DNA of 64,000 bases from an uncultured SAR86 cluster bacterium (GTDB lineage: Bacteria > Pseudomonadota > Gammaproteobacteria > Magnimaribacterales > Magnimaribacteraceae). The stretch is taken from assembly GCA_902606175.1 (NCBI GenBank), contig CACLEZ010000001.1:1-64000 (forward strand), read 5' to 3'. Shown here one piece after another: positions 9,443 to 22,376 of this stretch; position 1 is the first letter of the stretch, and the number at the start of each line of letters is the position of its first letter. The notes beneath the pieces were generated by a model. It worked only from the letters and a program-made list of their open reading frames with translations. It was not told where the DNA came from and did not search any database. The position numbers and the translations under genes were made by a program.

Positions 9443-10736
9443 AAACTTCTCTTTGATTGACGAGATATTTATAATTACTTAGTTCATTTAGGAGATTCTG
9501 AGATTTTTTTCTATAGTTATTGAGTTCAGAAGAATTGATGGGCGAGGCATTTGGAAATTTTACTTTAAGAGGGTCCGTATGCTTTCCATTAACATGGAAT
9601 TCATAATGCAAATGAGGTCCAGTCGCCAGTCCAGTGCTACCTACATACCCAATTGTTTGACCTTGTTTAACCTTACGACCAACTTTTGTTCTGGAACTAA
9701 ATTTATCCAGATGACAGTAGCGAGTAACATAATCTTCAGAGTGCTTAATTTTAATTTCATTACCGCAACCTCCATTATATTCGGCAAATAATATTGTTCC
9801 ATCGCCAGTTGCTCTAATTGGAGATCCCTTATTCGCTGCATAATCTACCCCTTTATGAGCTCTTATTGTATGTAAAACAGGATGTCTCCTATTAAGATTA
9901 TACTTTGAACTTATGTAACTTAATTTCACAGGAGATCTTAGAAATGCCTTTTTTACATTTTGACCATCAAGATTAAAATACTCTGAAGTTCTTGAATCCA
10001 AGTCATATCTAACTGCAATAAATTTTTTATCTCTATTATTAAACTCTGAAATAAGGATATCTCCATCAATTGCTTTTTCTCCATTAATAATTATTTCCTC
10101 ATAGATTATGCTATAACTATCACCTTTTCTTATGTCATGAGTAAAATCTATATCCCAACCATTAATGTAAGCCAAGTCCATAAGCACACTGTCTGGGACA
10201 TTCTCCTTAAGACCGGATACGTACATTGAATCTTCAATAATCACATGCTTAAAGACTTTAACTTTTTCAAGTTTTGATACATATTTTGAAATAGAATAAC
10301 TATCCTTGTTCCTTTCAGCCTGTATGCCACTCTTTATGTCATCAATATAAAACAATTTCAGAAGCTCTCCTTTATCATTCGTTAGGATCTTGATCTTATC
10401 TCCGACTTCAATTTTCGATAACAGGCTACTTTCTTTGCTATTAATTAACTGGATTATGTCTTCTTGCAAAACTCCAAGTTGTTTTAGAATTGTGAACAGT
10501 GAATCATTTCTTTTGATTAAAGCCTCTTTTTCTATTGGTGGTATATCAATTTTATAGCCATCAGTAAGGGAACTTAGAGAAAGTGATTTTGTGAGTTCGG
10601 AGTATTGATTTTCTTCAGTAAATTTTATGCTGCCTAGTAGGCTAATAGAAATTATCAAAACTAAGCCAATCAAAAGAGTAAAGATATGCTTCCTCGGAAA
10701 GTTTTTTAAAACATTGATTAATTCTCTAACCAGCAT
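9432..10736 (-). CDS. M23-family peptidoglycan DD-endopeptidase, membrane-anchored
   Basis: Zinc metallopeptidase of the LytM/MepM type that cuts peptide cross-links in the periplasm. An N-terminal transmembrane segment (HIFTLLIGLVLIISISLLGS) anchors it. A middle region corresponds to the LysM/OapA-like and Csd3-type N-terminal domains. The C-terminal M23 domain carries zinc ligands H and D of HKGVDYAANKGSP and the HLH of GPHLHYEFHVNG. I prefer the ATG at 10736; upstream in-frame starts at 10766 and 10781 (TTG) would push the coding region up to tyrS, which starts divergently at 10781, leaving no promoter. The gene order with anmK and tyrS is conserved in Pseudomonas. Confidence 0.88.
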   Translation of the reverse strand: MLVRELINVLKNFPRKHIFTLLIGLVLIISISLLGSIKFTEENQYSELTKSLSLSSLTDGYKIDIPPIEKEALIKRNDSLFTILKQLGVLQEDIIQLINSKESSLLSKIEVGDKIKILTNDKGELLKLFYIDDIKSGIQAERNKDSYSISKYVSKLEKVKVFKHVIIEDSMYVSGLKENVPDSVLMDLAYINGWDIDFTHDIRKGDSYSIIYEEIIINGEKAIDGDILISEFNNRDKKFIAVRYDLDSRTSEYFNLDGQNVKKAFLRSPVKLSYISSKYNLNRRHPVLHTIRAHKGVDYAANKGSPIRATGDGTILFAEYNGGCGNEIKIKHSEDYVTRYCHLDKFSSRTKVGRKVKQGQTIGYVGSTGLATGPHLHYEFHVNGKHTDPLKVKFPNASPINSSELNNYRKKSQNLLNELSNYKYLVNQREVYGG

Positions 10737-10780
10737 AAAGTCGAATGATACCTTAAAAAAGAACATATAATAGAATAACA

Positions 10781-11971
10781 ATGAGCAAAGAGAGCCTAGA
10801 ATTACTTACTAGAGGGACTGAAGAAATTATCCCTGAAGAAAGCTTTTTAGAGCAGATAAAATCAAAGAGAAAGTTAAGAGTTAAAGCGGGCTTCGACCCT
10901 ACCTCGCCTGATCTACATTTAGGTCATACTGTACTTTTGAATAAGATGAAAATCTTCCAAGATTTAGGTCATGAAGTAATTTTTTTGATTGGAGATTTCA
11001 CTGGACTTGTTGGAGATCCATCAGGAGTAAATGAAACACGCCCGGTTTTAACTCAAGACCAACTTGATAAAAATGCAGAAACTTACAAAGAACAGGTTTT
11101 CAAAATCTTAGATCCTAAAAAAACAGAGATCAGATTCAATTCTGAATGGATGAACCAAGTTGATCCTTCTGAATTTATTAAAATGCTTTCGTCTTATACG
11201 GTCGCAAGAATGTTAGAGCGAGATGATTTCTCAAAAAGATATAAATCTCAACAGCCGATTTCTATTCATGAATTTTTGTATCCTATTTTACAAGGATTTG
11301 ATTCCGTAAAATTGGAAGCAGATATTGAATTGGGCGGAACAGATCAGAAATTTAATTTACTTTTAGGTCGCGAAGTCCAAAAACACTATGGATGTAATCA
11401 ACAATCCATTATGACTGTTCCTCTTCTTGAAGGATTGGATGGTGTTAAGAAGATGTCTAAATCTCTAGGAAATTATGTAGCTCTGGAAGATAGCCCTGAT
11501 GATATGTTTGGAAAAATTATGTCTATTTCTGATGATTTAATGTGGCGATATTTTTCTCTTTTAAGTTTTAAATCGTCTGCAGAGATATCTAACTTGAAAA
11601 AAGAGGTTGAAGAAGGAGTTAATCCAAGAGATATTAAGTTTTTACTTGCTGAAGAAATTGTTGAAAGATTCAATACTGATTGGGGCAGTAAATCAAAAGA
11701 TAATTTTATAAACAGGTTCCAAAAAGGAAATATTTCACAGGAGCTTGACGAAATAAACTGTGAAATCTTTGAAGATTCAGAACTTTTAACAAGAGTCTTA
11801 AAACAATCTGAGTTGCTAAAAAGCACCTCTGATGCGATCCGGATGATAAAACAAGGTGCAATTAAGGTTAATGATGAAAGAGTTTCAGATCCTAAATTTT
11901 CATTAAAAAAAGGCTCTTCGAATTTGGTGCTGGTAGGTAAAAAAATAGCTGCAAAAATTAATATCAAATAA
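10781..11971 (+). CDS. tyrS: Tyrosyl-tRNA synthetase
   Basis: Charges tRNA-Tyr. Class I motifs are visible: the HIGH equivalent HLGH in [17 protein letters not shown], and KMSKS in [14 protein letters not shown]. The last 65 residues ([19 protein letters not shown]) form the S4 RNA-binding domain. The 396-aa length and motif spacing fit the TyrZ-type enzyme found just before an rRNA operon in Pseudomonas, as it is here. The ATG at 10781 is divergent from the M23 peptidase. The stop is only 15 bases before the rrn promoter. Confidence 0.95.
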   Translation: MSKESLELLTRGTEEIIPEESFLEQIKSKRKLRVKAGFDPTSPDLHLGHTVLLNKMKIFQDLGHEVIFLIGDFTGLVGDPSGVNETRPVLTQDQLDKNAETYKEQVFKILDPKKTEIRFNSEWMNQVDPSEFIKMLSSYTVARMLERDDFSKRYKSQQPISIHEFLYPILQGFDSVKLEADIELGGTDQKFNLLLGREVQKHYGCNQQSIMTVPLLEGLDGVKKMSKSLGNYVALEDSPDDMFGKIMSISDDLMWRYFSLLSFKSSAEISNLKKEVEEGVNPRDIKFLLAEEIVERFNTDWGSKSKDNFINRFQKGNISQELDEINCEIFEDSELLTRVLKQSELLKSTSDAIRMIKQGAIKVNDERVSDPKFSLKKGSSNLVLVGKKIAAKINIK

Positions 11972-11985
11972 TAAAGAAAAACTTC

Positions 11986-12013
11986 TTTGAAACAGCATAT
12001 TATGATGTATACT
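11986..12013 (+). promoter_or_regulatory. rRNA operon promoter (sigma-70 type, GC-rich discriminator)
   Basis: TTGAAA at 11987-11992 and TATACT at 12008-12013 are separated by 15 bases (16 if the -35 is taken one base earlier). The bases after the -10 are GCGCTGCC, the GC-rich discriminator typical of promoters under ppGpp/DksA control. It is the only good promoter between tyrS and 16S. Transcription would start about 12020. Motif match seen; activity inferred. Confidence 0.65.
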
Positions 12014-12016
12014 GCG

Positions 12017-12045
12017 CTGCCTTCGTTCGCGAAGGGGAGTTTTTT
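12017..12045 (+). terminator. Terminator-like hairpin at the start of the rrn leader
   Basis: A perfect 6-bp stem CCTTCG/CGAAGG (12020-12035) closes a TTCG loop, can be extended by two pairs on either side of a mismatch, and is followed by six T at 12040-12045. It could end tyrS transcripts. Because the predicted rrn start lies about base 12020, rRNA transcripts would carry only the inner stem. Confidence 0.5.
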
Positions 12046-12054
12046 AAAAGTTTT

Positions 12055-12076
12055 AATAAGTAATTCGTGTGGGCGC
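12055..12076 (+). other. 5' arm of the 16S rRNA processing stem
   Basis: This 22-base segment in the leader is complementary (two changes, able to form wobble pairs) to 13749-13770 just after 16S. Together they loop out the whole 16S gene, the standard RNase III processing stem. Confidence 0.8.
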
Positions 12077-12173
12077 TTATAATTAAGCGCAACTTACCAA
12101 AGTCAGTAATTAATCCATATTTATATAGATTAATAAGCTGATTTAGTGTCATTTTGGCACTTAATTCAAAATT

Positions 12174-13726
<1,553 letters not shown>

Positions 13727-14013
13727 AAATAAAATCGTTTTTTTGTAGGCGTTCACACGAATTACTTATTTATCTTTAATCTCTCTTGAGATTTCGGATG
13801 CGTTTTTTAACATTTTTATAAGTTCAATCAAGTCATATCAAGAGCATTTATGTTCTAGATATGCAAATTAATTATTCATTAAAGGTTTTATTATTCTTTT
13901 AATCCGAAACCTTATTTGAATAACTGCAAAGTAATTTGGCGTTTTTGTGTTTTTTAAACACATATAGTAGATAGAAATTCTTGAAAATATCATTAAGTTA
14001 ATTGATGTAATAT
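13727..14013 (+). other. 16S-23S internal transcribed spacer without tRNA genes
   Basis: 287 bases, AT-rich. It holds the 3' arm of the 16S processing stem (13749-13770) and the 5' arm of the 23S stem (from 14002). I looked for a T-arm GTTCRANNC with a matching acceptor stem and found none, so neither tRNA-Ile/tRNA-Ala nor tRNA-Glu, usual in gammaproteobacterial spacers, is present. Confidence 0.8.
13749..13770 (+). other. 3' arm of the 16S rRNA processing stem
   Basis: Reverse complement of 12055-12076 with two differences, 23 bases after the 16S 3' end. Pairs with the leader to release pre-16S. Confidence 0.8.

Positions 14014-14020
<7 letters not shown>
14002..14020 (+). other. 5' arm of the 23S rRNA processing stem
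   Basis: Nineteen bases that pair with 16921-16939 (one G-U/mismatch position), crossing the 23S 5' end at 14014. Standard RNase III stem for 23S. Confidence 0.8.
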
Positions 14021-16920
<2,900 letters not shown>

Positions 16921-16928
<8 letters not shown>

Positions 16929-16939
16929 TATTACATCAA
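16921..16939 (+). other. 3' arm of the 23S rRNA processing stem
   Basis: Pairs with 14002-14020, bringing the two ends of 23S together. Confidence 0.8.
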
Positions 16940-16992
16940 GTAATTTCTTGATATAGCCAAGTTGCTAAATAGATTGAATTTATAAGTTTATG

Positions 16993-17107
16993 TCTGATGA
17001 CCATAGCAAGAGTGAACCACCTGATACCTTTTCGAACTCAGAAGTGAAACCTTTTAGCGCCGATGGTAGTGTGGTTGCGACCATGTGAGAGTAGGACATC
17101 GTCAGAC
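16993..17107 (+). rRNA. rrf: 5S ribosomal RNA
   Basis: About 115 bases. The terminal stem pairs TCTGATGA (16993-17000) with TCGTCAGA (17099-17106). The internal blocks CGAACTCAGAAGTGAAAC and CGCCGATGGTAGTGTGG are the conserved 5S loops. It follows 23S by about 64 bases with no tRNA between or after. Confidence 0.95.
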
Positions 17108-17118
17108 TTTTTTTAAAT

Positions 17119-17152
17119 AACCCTTCTAATTTTTAATTAGGAGGGTTTTTTT
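17119..17152 (+). terminator. Rho-independent terminator of the rRNA operon
   Basis: An AT-rich stem with CCCTTCTAATT at 17121-17131 pairing to AATTAGGAGGG (17135-17145), followed by seven T. It overlaps the last codons and stop of the convergent pantothenate kinase gene. Confidence 0.85.
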
Positions 17153-17963
17153 CTGCCAATAATAGTGCTCCAAGAGCGGAGGCATATTCTCCATTTTGTG
17201 GGAAATGTGGCGTAAATCCTGTAATAGAAGCCGCTTCTTCAAGTGACTCTTTAAGACCATTAAAAGAAGGAGCTCTTCCAACAACTACAATTTGTTTAGC
17301 CTCGAACATCATTGCCACTGAAGTTGCTATCCTAGCAGCGGTTTGACCTACTAAGTTGACAATACCAGCTGCAATGTCTTCCTTAGAGTAGCCATCTTCA
17401 ATTTTAGTTATCTTCCCAAAATTAACCGCTGTTGTAGAGGGTGGTAATTGACCTATGGGACCTGATACGACATCTTCCAATATTAAATCTACCTGACTTT
17501 TATTACCTTTTTCTGCCAGAGACGCGATTTCTTTAGGGTCACTGGTATCTAATAGAAGTTTACTTAATCCTAGAACAGTTCCTCCACCAACTCCTGTACC
17601 AGAGCAATGTGTAAATATTCCATTTTGTGCATGAATACAAGCAGTACCTGATCCAGCACTAACTATAATTACTGAGTCTTCTTTATTTAATCTAGAGAGA
17701 TTCATTGAGCCCTCTCCTATCGCTTCTATTTCATTTATATGAATAATTGGAGTTGAATCTATTTCATCGCCTAACTCTAAATGTCTACCTCCAGTAACAG
17801 CTAAGAAACCTTGATTTGAAGTAAAGTCTATATCAGGAAACAGCTCCTTAATTCTTTGATGATTCAAATCTTGTGAGCTTAGCTCCATGCTGTGGGCTAA
17901 CTCATCACCATTTCTTCTAAGTGTATCTGTTACTGTAATACCAAAATCAGCTGATATATTCAT
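17133..17963 (-). CDS. coaW: Type II pantothenate kinase (CoaW/eukaryotic-like fold)
   Basis: Catalyses the first step of CoA synthesis from pantothenate. The N-terminus ISADFGITVTD is the phosphate-1 loop of the ASKHA fold; the diagnostic type II segment is VSAGSGTACIHAQNG followed by HCSGTGVGGGTVLGLSKLL, and a late IVVVGRAPSFNG forms the adenosine loop. At 276 aa it has the size of the staphylococcal CoaW. Gammaproteobacteria usually carry type I (CoaA) or type III (CoaX), so this class is unexpected. It stands alone, convergent with the rRNA operon, and its stop codon lies inside the rrn terminator. Type II assignment is from motif recognition; a related acetate/sugar kinase-fold enzyme is the alternative. 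Confidence 0.75.
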   Translation of the reverse strand: MNISADFGITVTDTLRRNGDELAHSMELSSQDLNHQRIKELFPDIDFTSNQGFLAVTGGRHLELGDEIDSTPIIHINEIEAIGEGSMNLSRLNKEDSVIIVSAGSGTACIHAQNGIFTHCSGTGVGGGTVLGLSKLLLDTSDPKEIASLAEKGNKSQVDLILEDVVSGPIGQLPPSTTAVNFGKITKIEDGYSKEDIAAGIVNLVGQTAARIATSVAMMFEAKQIVVVGRAPSFNGLKESLEEAASITGFTPHFPQNGEYASALGALLLAEKNPPN

Positions 17964-18035
17964 GGGGTATTCTATTAATATTGAGTTAGTATAAGTGAGG
18001 TTATTATTATAAAGGGGAATATAGTAGGTTTGTAA

Positions 18036-18770
18036 ATGGATATAAGACAGATAGTTATGGTCTCAGCTCTAAGAGATCCAATTGTTAATAATTTATGTGA
18101 GTTATTTGAATGCGAAGTAGCTTTTAATGATCCTGGGGTTGGCCATTTTGGTCTTGAAAACGCAGTTATTCCTATAGGAACAGATTTTTTAGAGGTAGTT
18201 AGTCCGAAAGAAGAAAATACAACAGCCGGAAGGTTCTTGGAAAAGAGAAATGGAGATGGCGGTTATATGATTATCATTCAAGTAGACGACTTTAAGGATT
18301 CAAAGAGCTTAGTAGAGAAAAATAATATAGGAGTTGTTTGGGAAACAGATCTGCCCGAAGCAAAAGCTATACATCTTCATCCTAAACAAATGGGTGGGGC
18401 AATACTTTCTCTTGACTGGATGAATCCTAAGGAAAGTTGGAAATGGGCTGGACCGGAGTGGACAAGTCATATATCTGGACCTATAACAGGGGTAGATGGA
18501 GTCCAAATTCAGTCTGATAATCCTGAGACTATGTTTCAAGACTGGCTTGCAGTTTTAGGCAATCCCAAATCAAGTAAAGAAAAGTTAAAAATATTTTTAG
18601 ATGATACCTGGTTAGAATTTATTTTGGATAGTGATGGAAGAGGTCCTGGAATCTCTGCTTTTAGTCTTAAGACAAAAGATCACGATATTATTAATAAAAG
18701 AGCTTTGGAGTTGGGCTTAATAAGTGACGGCCTAATTTGTATAGGCGGAATAACATTCTATCTAGTATGA
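18036..18770 (+). CDS. Glyoxalase-fold (VOC superfamily) protein
   Basis: A 244-aa protein with two beta-alpha-beta-beta-beta modules: residues about 1-125 (FECEVAFNDPGVGHFGLENAV through GGAILSLDWMNP) and 140-244 (GPITGVDGVQIQSDNPETMF onward). GHFGLEN and LHPKQMGGAILSLD recall the metal-binding positions of VOC enzymes, but ligands cannot be fixed by eye and the second half looks degenerate. No substrate can be assigned. Its stop overlaps the start of the following lipidated protease by 4 bases (ATGA), so the two are coupled, without an obvious functional link. A purine-rich GGGGAA about 20 bases upstream is a weak ribosome site. Confidence 0.7.
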   Translation: MDIRQIVMVSALRDPIVNNLCELFECEVAFNDPGVGHFGLENAVIPIGTDFLEVVSPKEENTTAGRFLEKRNGDGGYMIIIQVDDFKDSKSLVEKNNIGVVWETDLPEAKAIHLHPKQMGGAILSLDWMNPKESWKWAGPEWTSHISGPITGVDGVQIQSDNPETMFQDWLAVLGNPKSSKEKLKIFLDDTWLEFILDSDGRGPGISAFSLKTKDHDIINKRALELGLISDGLICIGGITFYLV

Positions 18771-21238
18771 AGAAAAGTATTTCATATTTCTTTATGATTT
18801 TTCTCTTGTCTTGCGGGGGTGGGGGTGGAGGTAGTTCGAGCTCTACGATTCCTCAAACTTCTAGTAGTAGTGAAAGTTCTCAAAGTACAAATACGTCTTC
18901 CTCTTCAACCTCAACAACAACAACTTCTACTAGTTCTTATAATCCTAATCTACCTACGTCAGGTGCAATTTCTCTAACCGGCAATTTTGATGCTGACAAA
19001 ATTACCTATGAAGACTCCTCAGAATATAGTGACCAATACGGTCTAGGTTTAATCAAGGCTTCGTCTGCTTATGCGAGAGGAGCTACAGGAAGAGGTGCAA
19101 TTATAGGTATCATGGATTCCGGTGTTGATACTTCTCACCAAGAGTTAAATAGCTCCAATAAACTTTTACCGGAAAGTTATTTAGTCTATCAAGATAGATC
19201 ACCAACAACTGATGAAAAACGACATGGTTCTCATGTTGCAGGTATCGCCTTAGGTGAAAGGGATGGATCTGGAATTCATGGAGTTGCATTTGATGCTCAG
19301 TTATTTTTTATCTCAATAGAGTTAGGAACTGCAGGTGACACTTACGATCCTGCAACCATTGATTCATCAGTAGATTACACTGGAATCGATAATAGCTGGT
19401 CTCAACTTGAAGCTGAGTTTGTTTCCAAGGATGTAACAGTTGTTAATGGAAGTTTTGGTTATCAAGGCAATATAAATGATTATACCGAAGAGAATATAAG
19501 GCAAGCATTTCCTAAGACTATTGAGGTATTAGCACAGTTTCAAAAAGCAGATGAAAATAAAACAATTTTCGTTTGGGCGGCTGGCAATGGAGGCGGCTAT
19601 GCAGATCAAGGAGTTGATTATTCCAGTCCTGAGGTATTCGGAGGTCTGGCATATCTACTGCCTGAACTAAGAGGAAATACTGCTGCTGTTGTTTCAGTCG
19701 ATGAGGATGGCTCTATAAGTAGCTTTTCTAATAGATGCGGTGTTGCACAAGATTATTGTTTAGCAGCTCCTGGAAATTCTATCTTAAGCGTATATGCTCA
19801 AGACGAACCCACAATTGATTCCTATGGAAGGGCCAGTGGTACATCAATGGCAGCACCTCATGTTTCAGGTGGAATAGCTCTTCTTGCTGATTATTTTGAT
19901 GGGCAGTTAGGTAATACAGAAATACTACAAAGACTTTTTACAACAGCAAATAAATCAGGTATCTACTCTGACTCTGAAATTTATGGTCAAGGCCTAATGG
20001 ATTTAGATGCTGCTACAAAACCAGTAGGCACTGCAATGATTGCTACGGCTGGTGTGTCTCTTTCTGCCTTAAAACTCAAGGAGGAGGGAAGTTATATAGG
20101 AATAGTAGGCCCAGCATTTGGTAATATTATCTCTGAAAAATTAAGTCAGTTATCTTATGTAGTTTTTGATGAATTAGGCGCTCCTTTCAAGAGAACTTTC
20201 AATGATCGAATACTTAATAACATACCTAATATAAATTGGCTGACATCTTTTCAACTCAATCCAAGTAAAAGGGTTCATGAGAGATCAATTGCAATGAAAA
20301 ATGGTTTCATTCAACTAGGAATTAATGATGGTTACTCTCACGAACATAATCTAATATCGTTGTGGGCTGATACTGAGAATAAATTAGCTTATTTTTCATT
20401 TGAACAAAGTCTTACTCAAAATAGTAAATTATTTTTTGGCAGCGGAACAAGTCCTAACACCTATCTTTCATCAAAAAAAGGCTCCAAATATAAAGGAATC
20501 CCTTTTCTAGAGTATTCATCTGATGGTTCTTATATTGGTATGGATATCGGTATGTCTTCAAAAAAATCAATCCTTTTTTCTTTTTTTCAAGGCTCACATC
20601 TAGATGGTAAAAGATTCGTAAATCAAATAGGAGATAGCAAAGGTATTCTTTTAGAGGTAAGAGATTATAAAGAAATGTCTACAATCTCATATCAAGTAGG
20701 GCTCACAACAAACAATTCAAATTTATTAGGTATATCTTCAGAAGGAAGTTTTGGACAGGCTGACAAATCTCTAACTTCTTTCATTGGATTGGACTTCTTA
20801 AATAGAGTGAAAGATACTTTTTTTAAAAGTTCATTTCATATAGGTATGACTTCTTCAGCTTTCAATCAAATGGGAATGATAGAAGATATAGAGGATACCT
20901 ACTTTTCGTCTTTTGATATAGGAATCTACAGAGATAACATATTCACTAACTCAGATTCATTAGGGCTGGAAGTTTATCAACCTCTGAGATCAGAACGAGC
21001 TAATATTAACTTTTCTCTTCCTGTTGGCAGGACTCAGGATAGACAGATAGTTTTTCAAAACCTTAACCTAGATTTGACTCCTCCAGGAAGACAAATAAAT
21101 TCTCAACTAGTTTATAACACGAAAAGTCGCAATCTCTCTTTCTATGGCAAGTTAGGTTTAGTGTCTAACGAGTTTCATCAAAAAGAAAGCAAAGTTAAAC
21201 CATACTTTCAGATCGATATTGAATTTAGCTTAGAATAA
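18767..21238 (+). CDS. Lipidated subtilisin-like (S8) serine protease with probable outer-membrane C-terminal domain
   Basis: The signal peptide ends in lipobox FLLSC, followed by six Gly and a Ser/Thr-rich linker of about 45 residues. The catalytic domain has Asp117 (IMDSGVDTS), His153 (RHGSHVAGIALG), oxyanion Asn274 (AAGNGGG) and Ser360 (GTSMAAPHVSGG). The remaining roughly 400 residues alternate polar and hydrophobic positions and end in YFQIDIEFSLE, resembling an autotransporter-type beta-barrel, although the last residue is not the typical Phe. NalP of Neisseria and SphB1 of Bordetella have this same lipobox-S8-barrel layout. Start at 18767 gives the lipobox signal; a longer TTG start at 18737 would spoil it. 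Tail-to-tail overlap of 9 bases with the next gene. Confidence 0.82.
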   Translation: MKKSISYFFMIFLLSCGGGGGGSSSSTIPQTSSSSESSQSTNTSSSSTSTTTTSTSSYNPNLPTSGAISLTGNFDADKITYEDSSEYSDQYGLGLIKASSAYARGATGRGAIIGIMDSGVDTSHQELNSSNKLLPESYLVYQDRSPTTDEKRHGSHVAGIALGERDGSGIHGVAFDAQLFFISIELGTAGDTYDPATIDSSVDYTGIDNSWSQLEAEFVSKDVTVVNGSFGYQGNINDYTEENIRQAFPKTIEVLAQFQKADENKTIFVWAAGNGGGYADQGVDYSSPEVFGGLAYLLPELRGNTAAVVSVDEDGSISSFSNRCGVAQDYCLAAPGNSILSVYAQDEPTIDSYGRASGTSMAAPHVSGGIALLADYFDGQLGNTEILQRLFTTANKSGIYSDSEIYGQGLMDLDAATKPVGTAMIATAGVSLSALKLKEEGSYIGIVGPAFGNIISEKLSQLSYVVFDELGAPFKRTFNDRILNNIPNINWLTSFQLNPSKRVHERSIAMKNGFIQLGINDGYSHEHNLISLWADTENKLAYFSFEQSLTQNSKLFFGSGTSPNTYLSSKKGSKYKGIPFLEYSSDGSYIGMDIGMSSKKSILFSFFQGSHLDGKRFVNQIGDSKGILLEVRDYKEMSTISYQVGLTTNNSNLLGISSEGSFGQADKSLTSFIGLDFLNRVKDTFFKSSFHIGMTSSAFNQMGMIEDIEDTYFSSFDIGIYRDNIFTNSDSLGLEVYQPLRSERANINFSLPVGRTQDRQIVFQNLNLDLTPPGRQINSQLVYNTKSRNLSFYGKLGLVSNEFHQKESKVKPYFQIDIEFSLE

Positions 21239-22369
21239 TCCTTGAGCCGCATGAGCAGCCAATTCTTTCTCAGATTGTTGATCTATTTCCTTAGACGACT
21301 CTAGCGGTTTATTGAGTTCTGCCCAATCAATTTCAAATTCACTATCAGCATCCATATATGAAGTGAGATTAAGCTTTTCATAAAGCGGAAGTACTTTATC
21401 AGTAAGAAGACCAATTCTTTTCAGGTTCGGCATAACTCTGCTGAATAAGAGATTCGTAAACATATCTTGTGTTTCATCATTGATCAGCATTTCTCTAATT
21501 TCTTCTTCACTTATATTAAACCACCTTGCGGGTAACTCAGTATTGATGATTCTGTCTCTCATAACCACACAGGCTTCGTATGCAAACATTGCCCTATCTT
21601 CAACTTCCTCTTCAGTAAGAGTGCTTAGGAAATCTTCGAGATAATTTACTCCAAAAGTAACATGTCTAGCTTCATCTCTAATGACGTAATGCACCAGTTG
21701 TCGCAACAAAGGACAATTCGATGTTTCTTTAGTTGTCTGGAAAGCCGCTAGCGCTAATCCTTCAATTATTATTTGCATACCAATGAATTTAAGGTCCCAT
21801 CTTGGATCTGAAAGGATTTTATCTATCAAGGATTTTAGATTTTTATTAATTGGATATTCAATTCCAGATACTTCTTTTAAATATCTAGCAAAAACTTCAA
21901 CATGTCTTGCTTCATCAAAAGTTTGAGAGGCTGCATATAGCTTAGCTTGATAGGTTGGAGCACAAGATACTAGTTGTGAGGCAACTAATAATGCGCCTTG
22001 CTCACCGTGTAGAAATTGACTTAACGACCAAGCGTTATCATGTCGCATATACTCTATTTGCTCATCCTCAGGTAATGCAGCAAGAGGGCCTTCCATTCTA
22101 GCTATTAACTCTGCTTTCACTGGGGGTTCACCTTTTTTTATAGCTTTCGACCAGTCTAGATCGATAGAGCCATCCCAATTAAGTTTCTTACCTAATTCGT
22201 ATAATTTCTTTATACGAGTATCGGCATCGGTATAGTCCCAATTATAGTGGCCAATTAAGGGTGTATTGAATATTTCGACAACGTCTTCTATATTTTCTTC
22301 ACTGAAACCTTCTGGCAGATCAAACTCTCTCGGATCTACAGGAGGATTCTCAACAACTTTTATCTTCAT
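21230..22369 (-). CDS. Ferritin-like diiron protein, paralogue A
   Basis: Four-helix-bundle diiron carboxylate protein, 379 aa. Two E-x29-E-x2-H motifs supply the six expected ligands: Glu in LHGEQGALL with DEARHVEVF, and Glu in IIIEGLALAAF with RDEARHVTFG. This pattern belongs to the R2/AurF/bacterial multicomponent oxygenase-type oxidoreductases, not iron-storage ferritin. Its substrate is unknown. About half its residues match the upstream paralogue B (7-base gap). It is the last gene of a minus-strand run CobS-CobT-B-A. The C-terminus ends in an extra acidic/Ala-rich tail (SEKELAAHAAQGLF) lacking in B. Confidence 0.8.
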   Translation of the reverse strand: MKIKVVENPPVDPREFDLPEGFSEENIEDVVEIFNTPLIGHYNWDYTDADTRIKKLYELGKKLNWDGSIDLDWSKAIKKGEPPVKAELIARMEGPLAALPEDEQIEYMRHDNAWSLSQFLHGEQGALLVASQLVSCAPTYQAKLYAASQTFDEARHVEVFARYLKEVSGIEYPINKNLKSLIDKILSDPRWDLKFIGMQIIIEGLALAAFQTTKETSNCPLLRQLVHYVIRDEARHVTFGVNYLEDFLSTLTEEEVEDRAMFAYEACVVMRDRIINTELPARWFNISEEEIREMLINDETQDMFTNLLFSRVMPNLKRIGLLTDKVLPLYEKLNLTSYMDADSEFEIDWAELNKPLESSKEIDQQSEKELAAHAAQGLF

Positions 22370-22376
22370 ATCGTAA

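Noticed and set aside
13727-14013. Possible tRNA in the ribosomal spacer (AAGTTCAATCAAG resembling a T-arm)
   Set aside because: No acceptor stem, anticodon arm or matching CCA-side sequence can be folded around it.
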